Below are positions 60,603 through 64,000 of a DNA stretch of 64,000 nt, piece by piece. Position numbers and translations under genes: made by a program. Below the pieces are notes generated by a model that saw nothing but the letters and a program-made list of their open reading frames with translations, was not told the DNA's origin and made no database searches. This DNA is from Rhizobium herbae (GTDB lineage Bacteria; Pseudomonadota; Alphaproteobacteria; Rhizobiales; Rhizobiaceae). The stretch covers positions 124,001-188,000 of the forward strand of contig NZ_JAGGJV010000009.1 in the NCBI RefSeq assembly GCF_017873135.1, in the 5' to 3' direction. Numbering within the stretch: the first letter of the stretch is position 1; every line of letters starts with the position of its first letter.

Positions 60603-62908
60603 CGCGCATCCGCCAGGAAGGACGCGATGTAGACCAGGGGCGCGTTCCAGTTGATCGTCATCTCGTTCGTCCCCCAGGACATGATGTCGTCTATATAGCA
60701 GGTCTGCGGCCGGCAGCCCTTGAGACGTGCCTTGGCGACATCGTCGACCAGCGTCGAATTCGGCCCGCCAGCCAGGGTACCGACGGGAGGATTGGGCAAT
60801 GCATCGTCGATCTGATGGGCATACCAGCGGCTGTGCTGGTTCTTCGCAAAAACGCTGCCGTAACCCGTGACATAGGAGATGTTCATCGCATTCCGCCCGA
60901 AGATATAGTCCATGCTTTCGCGCACGCTGTCGAGAAACGGTCGCTCGCCCGTCAGGTCATAGCCGGCCGAAACGACGATCATGTTCTGCAGGATGAGCTG
61001 GTTTGATCCCCAGTCATAGCGATTGTCGGCCGGCCGGTAGATATGCCCGAACGGCTCCTTCTTCTGCAGGCCGATGAAGTTTTTGGCGGCGGACACCACC
61101 GATGCGCGGATCATCGCCTTGTCGTCTTCGGGAAGATTATCGCCGTAAAGTGCGAGGTCGAGACGGCCGAGACCCGCGACGCTGCGCCAGTCGAAGGCGC
61201 CGACGGCAGGAAAGACCGGCCCCGCCCAATAGGTCGAGGCTTTCAACGTCGTCAGATATTTGGCCTCGCCCGTGGTGATATAAAGCTCGGCGGCGGCCCA
61301 GTAGGTTTCATCGGTGATATCGGTGTCGCCATAGTCACCGCCACCCTGATGGCCATCCGAATCCGGCGCATAGAGAACCGGATTGGCGGCAGCGGCCAGC
61401 CAGGCCTTTTGCGCCGCGGCCAGGAGTTGCTTGGAAAACACTTCATCATACGACGCAAAAAGCCGCGCGCCTTGCGCGGCAGTGGCGGCGAGATTGAGCG
61501 TTGCTGCCGTCGACGGACGATGCAGGGCGCGCAGCTCCGGATCGAGATGCGGCGGCATAGGTACCTCGGTCCATTTCGTATCGTGAACCTTGTGATGCAC
61601 CATACCGGCCAGCGGCTGGCCGTCGGGCACCATCATCTTCATCAGGAATTCGAGTTCCCAACGTGCCTCGTCCAGAATGTCGGGAATACCGTTGCCGTTC
61701 TCCGGGATGCGCGACAGGCTGTCGCTCATAACCGGCGACGCACCCTTGCCGTAGACCAGGCCCCGTTCGAACGTGCCGAGAAGCTGTGCCACGGCAATAC
61801 CGCCGTTGACCACGTATTTGCCCTGGTCGCCCGCGTCGTACCAGCCGCCGGACACGTCGAGTGTGTAGTCGCACGTCCAGTCCTTGCCGTAGAGCTTTGC
61901 GGCCACCTTGCCGGTAAGGCAGGTGACCTGGCTATCGCCCCGGTTCGGGCTCTCCTGCACATGCCCGGCAGGACGGGCATAGGCTTCGCCGGCGATGTCC
62001 CCCTTGATCTTGATGCCGCTGCGCTGCGGATAGAACCATGACAGCGCGTCGACGCGCAATTTACCGTAGACATCATGGCCGACAGAGAATGGATAACTCT
62101 TCTTGTCGCCGACGATCAGGCGGTACCCCTCGCCAGCGGTTGCAAAGGCCGAGAAATCGGCGATCTGGGTGTCTGCGCCAACCGTTTCGTCAAAGCCGGC
62201 AGGCGCCGCCACGCCCTCGCCGACCACCATGCCCGCCGCATCTTCAAGCTTGAATGGCAGCGGCTCGGCGGCGTCCGACAGGATCGTCGCCCGCTTCGGT
62301 CCATCGAGGAAATAGCCTGCCTGGTTGACCAGCGCCGGCAGGGCGTGCATCGCGTCCCTGGCAGCCGACGTGATCTCGTCGGATTTCGCCTCGTTTATCG
62401 CCACGTCGTCGAGGCAGACGCGCCAGGACTTTTCCGCTCCCCCCAACTGGAAAATGATCTGCGCCGGCTCGGCTTCCGTCGCCTGGAAAACGGCTGAAAA
62501 CTCCGCCTTTCCCGCTTTGGTCTCGGCGTTGAACGTCGCCTGCGCTGTCCACGGCTCCGCATTGCGTTGAACCATGATTGGAAAGGAATGCCGTTCCCTG
62601 GCTTCCATCGCCACCGTCACACGGTAGGATGTACCCGGTGAAAACTCCAGGTCGTTGACACCGAGCAACCGGTCCCAGGGCTCGCCGCCAGCCTCGACGT
62701 CCGCGCACAGTTTGCCGCGTTCACGCGACAAGGCAACGCCGCCGGTGGCCCAGAAGCCGTCCTGTCCCTTTTCAAAGGCACCATCGGCAATCATGTCGGC
62801 CGCGCCCGCCGGCCCGGTGAGGCAAACGAAGAGCGCGAGCACGAGGCTGGCTGGAATTTTTGGCAAGGTCTCTATCCTGAGCCCGGGTTTCGGGGAACGC
62901 GGCGCCAC
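60599..62908 (-). CDS. secreted GH9 endoglucanase with carbohydrate-binding and CelD_N domains
   Basis: This 769-residue protein has a signal peptide (ASLVLALFVCLTGPAGA), a CBM4/9-like beta-sandwich (about 37-175), an Ig-like CelD_N domain (about 190-285) and a GH9 catalytic barrel (about 295-765). The Asp pair in GGWYDAGDQGKY and the acid Glu in WGTNEMTINWNAP are in place. It should cut cellulose or mixed glucan outside the cell. The start is uncertain: GTG 62908 is used here and a TTG near 62866 starts closer to the signal. Confidence 0.85.
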   Translation of the reverse strand: MAPRSPKPGLRIETLPKIPASLVLALFVCLTGPAGAADMIADGAFEKGQDGFWATGGVALSRERGKLCADVEAGGEPWDRLLGVNDLEFSPGTSYRVTVAMEARERHSFPIMVQRNAEPWTAQATFNAETKAGKAEFSAVFQATEAEPAQIIFQLGGAEKSWRVCLDDVAINEAKSDEITSAARDAMHALPALVNQAGYFLDGPKRATILSDAAEPLPFKLEDAAGMVVGEGVAAPAGFDETVGADTQIADFSAFATAGEGYRLIVGDKKSYPFSVGHDVYGKLRVDALSWFYPQRSGIKIKGDIAGEAYARPAGHVQESPNRGDSQVTCLTGKVAAKLYGKDWTCDYTLDVSGGWYDAGDQGKYVVNGGIAVAQLLGTFERGLVYGKGASPVMSDSLSRIPENGNGIPDILDEARWELEFLMKMMVPDGQPLAGMVHHKVHDTKWTEVPMPPHLDPELRALHRPSTAATLNLAATAAQGARLFASYDEVFSKQLLAAAQKAWLAAAANPVLYAPDSDGHQGGGDYGDTDITDETYWAAAELYITTGEAKYLTTLKASTYWAGPVFPAVGAFDWRSVAGLGRLDLALYGDNLPEDDKAMIRASVVSAAKNFIGLQKKEPFGHIYRPADNRYDWGSNQLILQNMIVVSAGYDLTGERPFLDSVRESMDYIFGRNAMNISYVTGYGSVFAKNQHSRWYAHQIDDALPNPPVGTLAGGPNSTLVDDVAKARLKGCRPQTCYIDDIMSWGTNEMTINWNAPLVYIASFLADAR

Positions 62909-63135
62909 TCTGCTGCAAACAGGTTAAACTTCGGAAAAGACAGGGCTGCAAGCCTTGTTTCCAAATGTTTCCGCCCGAAGGATTCTCGACTTTCGCCAGC
63001 CCGGAAACCCGTTCGGTCGTTGCTGGGCCAAGACTTGACCCGGAAAGGCGCCCTGATAGTTTGACCGGCAGGTAAAGATTCACCTCATCCATCTGGACTT
63101 GGCCGCCAGACATAAAAAACGCCACGGAGAATACG

Positions 63136-64000
63136 ATGTCGAACCGCCTCAATGCCACGCCCAACGATCTCAGCGCCTTCTGGATGCCCTTTACGGCCAA
63201 CCGGCAGTACAAGAAAGAACCGCGCATGTTCGTCAAGGCGAAGGACATGCACTACACCACACACGACGGCCGCCAGGTGCTTGACGGAACCGCGGGCCTC
63301 TGGTGCGTGAACGCCGGCCACTGCCGCCCCCTGATCACCGAAGCCATCCGCGAACAGGCGGGCGAGCTCGACTATGCCCCCGCCTTCCAGCTCGGCCATC
63401 CCAAGGCCTTCGAACTGGCAAACCGCCTCATCGACATCGCGCCCGACGGCATGGAGCATGTCCTCTACACCAATTCGGGCTCTGAATCGGTCGAGACCGC
63501 GCTAAAGGTAGCGCTGGCCTATCACAAGGTGAAGGGCCAGGGTTCGCGAACCCGCCTGATCGGCCGCGAGCGCGGCTATCACGGCGTCAATTTCGGCGGC
63601 ATCTCCGTCGGAGGCATCGTTTCCAACCGCAAGATGTTCGGCACGCTGCTCTCCGGCGTCGATCACATGCCGCACACCCACCTGCCGGAAAAGAACGCCT
63701 TCACCAAGGGCGAGCCGGAACATGGCGGCGACATCGCGACCGAACTGGAACGCATCGTCACGCTGCATGACGCCTCGACCATCGCCGCCGTCATCGTCGA
63801 GCCGGTCGCAGGCTCCACCGGCGTCCTCATCCCGCCGAAGGGTTATCTGCAGAAACTGCGCGAGATCTGCACCAAGCATGGCATCCTGTTGATCTTCGAC
63901 GAAGTCATCACCGGCTACGGCCGTCTCGGAACGCCGTTCGCGGCGCAATATTTCGACGTCAAGCCGGACATGATCGTCACCGCCAAGGGCCTCACCAACG
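63136..64000 (+). CDS. class III aminotransferase, omega-amino acid:pyruvate type (3' truncated by window end)
   Basis: The frame starts MSNRLNATPNDLSAFWMPFT after GGAGA at 63126-63130 and runs open to the end of the window (288 residues). It has YTNSGSESVETALKVA near residue 117 and the LIFDEVITGYGR block near 255, with the PLP Lys expected in TAKGLTN at the very end. The family member is the beta-alanine/omega-amino acid:pyruvate type; substrate range is not deducible. It is divergent from the GH9 gene. Confidence 0.9.
   Translation, partial: MSNRLNATPNDLSAFWMPFTANRQYKKEPRMFVKAKDMHYTTHDGRQVLDGTAGLWCVNAGHCRPLITEAIREQAGELDYAPAFQLGHPKAFELANRLIDIAPDGMEHVLYTNSGSESVETALKVALAYHKVKGQGSRTRLIGRERGYHGVNFGGISVGGIVSNRKMFGTLLSGVDHMPHTHLPEKNAFTKGEPEHGGDIATELERIVTLHDASTIAAVIVEPVAGSTGVLIPPKGYLQKLREICTKHGILLIFDEVITGYGRLGTPFAAQYFDVKPDMIVTAKGLTN

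Noticed and set aside
1-64000. tRNA, rRNA, CRISPR array, integrase or intact insertion sequence
   Set aside because: I looked for tRNA-like cloverleafs in the intergenic gaps, regularly spaced repeats, and transposase or integrase frames. None was convincing apart from the weak remnant at 12312-12363.

Overview
ORGANISM. The window is high-GC chromosomal DNA from an alphaproteobacterium, most likely the family Rhizobiaceae (Rhizobium, Sinorhizobium, Neorhizobium or Agrobacterium relatives). The best markers are a NolR-type ArsR regulator, a choXWV choline ABC transporter, a fused trpE(G) behind a trpL leader peptide containing three consecutive Trp codons, and a RIME-like palindromic intergenic element. 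It reads mainly as housekeeping chromosome with two accessory patches. I see no rRNA, tRNA, CRISPR array, prophage or intact insertion sequence. LAYOUT. 1-5.1 kb: two coupled MaoC-like hydratases, apt, a secreted DUF4168 protein, a small DUF1059 protein, and a tightly overlapping DUF1285 / CoA-type NUDIX / CCA-adding-enzyme operon. 5.3-12.1 kb: a four-gene MoxR ATPase / DUF58 / BatA-DUF4159 / large membrane protein operon. 12.1-13.4 kb: an AT-richer scar with a decayed polymorphic-toxin tail, a possible orphan immunity gene and perhaps a transposase remnant. 13.4-22.3 kb: GH5 glycosidase, GNAT, glutathionyl-hydroquinone reductase, NUDIX, metallophosphoesterase, TPR protein, an ECF sigma/anti-sigma pair and a chemoreceptor. 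22.6-24.7 kb: leuA behind an apparently leaderless Leu-rich leader peptide and attenuator hairpin. 24.8-30.9 kb: a surface-polysaccharide patch (KpsC-like transferase, methyltransferase, GT-B-like protein, beta-helix protein, hexapeptide acyltransferase). 31.2-37.4 kb: ClpP-like protease, DUF2076, HupE, queF, CDF metal exporter, trpE(G) with its trpL attenuator. 37.4-42.4 kb: SDR/oxidoreductase genes controlled by a divergent HxlR regulator, an extensin-family protein, DUF1993. 42.4-52.6 kb: fhs, then a cluster that I cannot assign to a described system: periplasmic ClpP-fold protein, DUF2333, DUF6638-like, AAA+ ATPase, unknown protein and a long helical coiled-coil protein, interrupted by a RelE/RHH toxin-antitoxin module and a RIME-like repeat. 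52.7-64 kb: cytochrome c, tdk, choXWV, HugZ/DUF2470 protein, nolR, two converging Gfo/Idh/MocA dehydrogenases, a GH9 endoglucanase coupled to one of them, and a class III aminotransferase cut by the window end. HOW IT FITS TOGETHER. Amino-acid supply is controlled by two transcription attenuators (trpL and leuL) with the same promoter-to-ATG geometry, in which the leader ATG lies at or next to the transcription start. Choline uptake has an internal terminator after the binding protein. The 45-52.6 kb AAA+/coiled-coil cluster is the best candidate for an undescribed system: its parts (soluble ATPase with degenerate N-terminus, helical filament-like protein, single-pass membrane protein, soluble partners) suggest an envelope-associated machine, but that function is inference.
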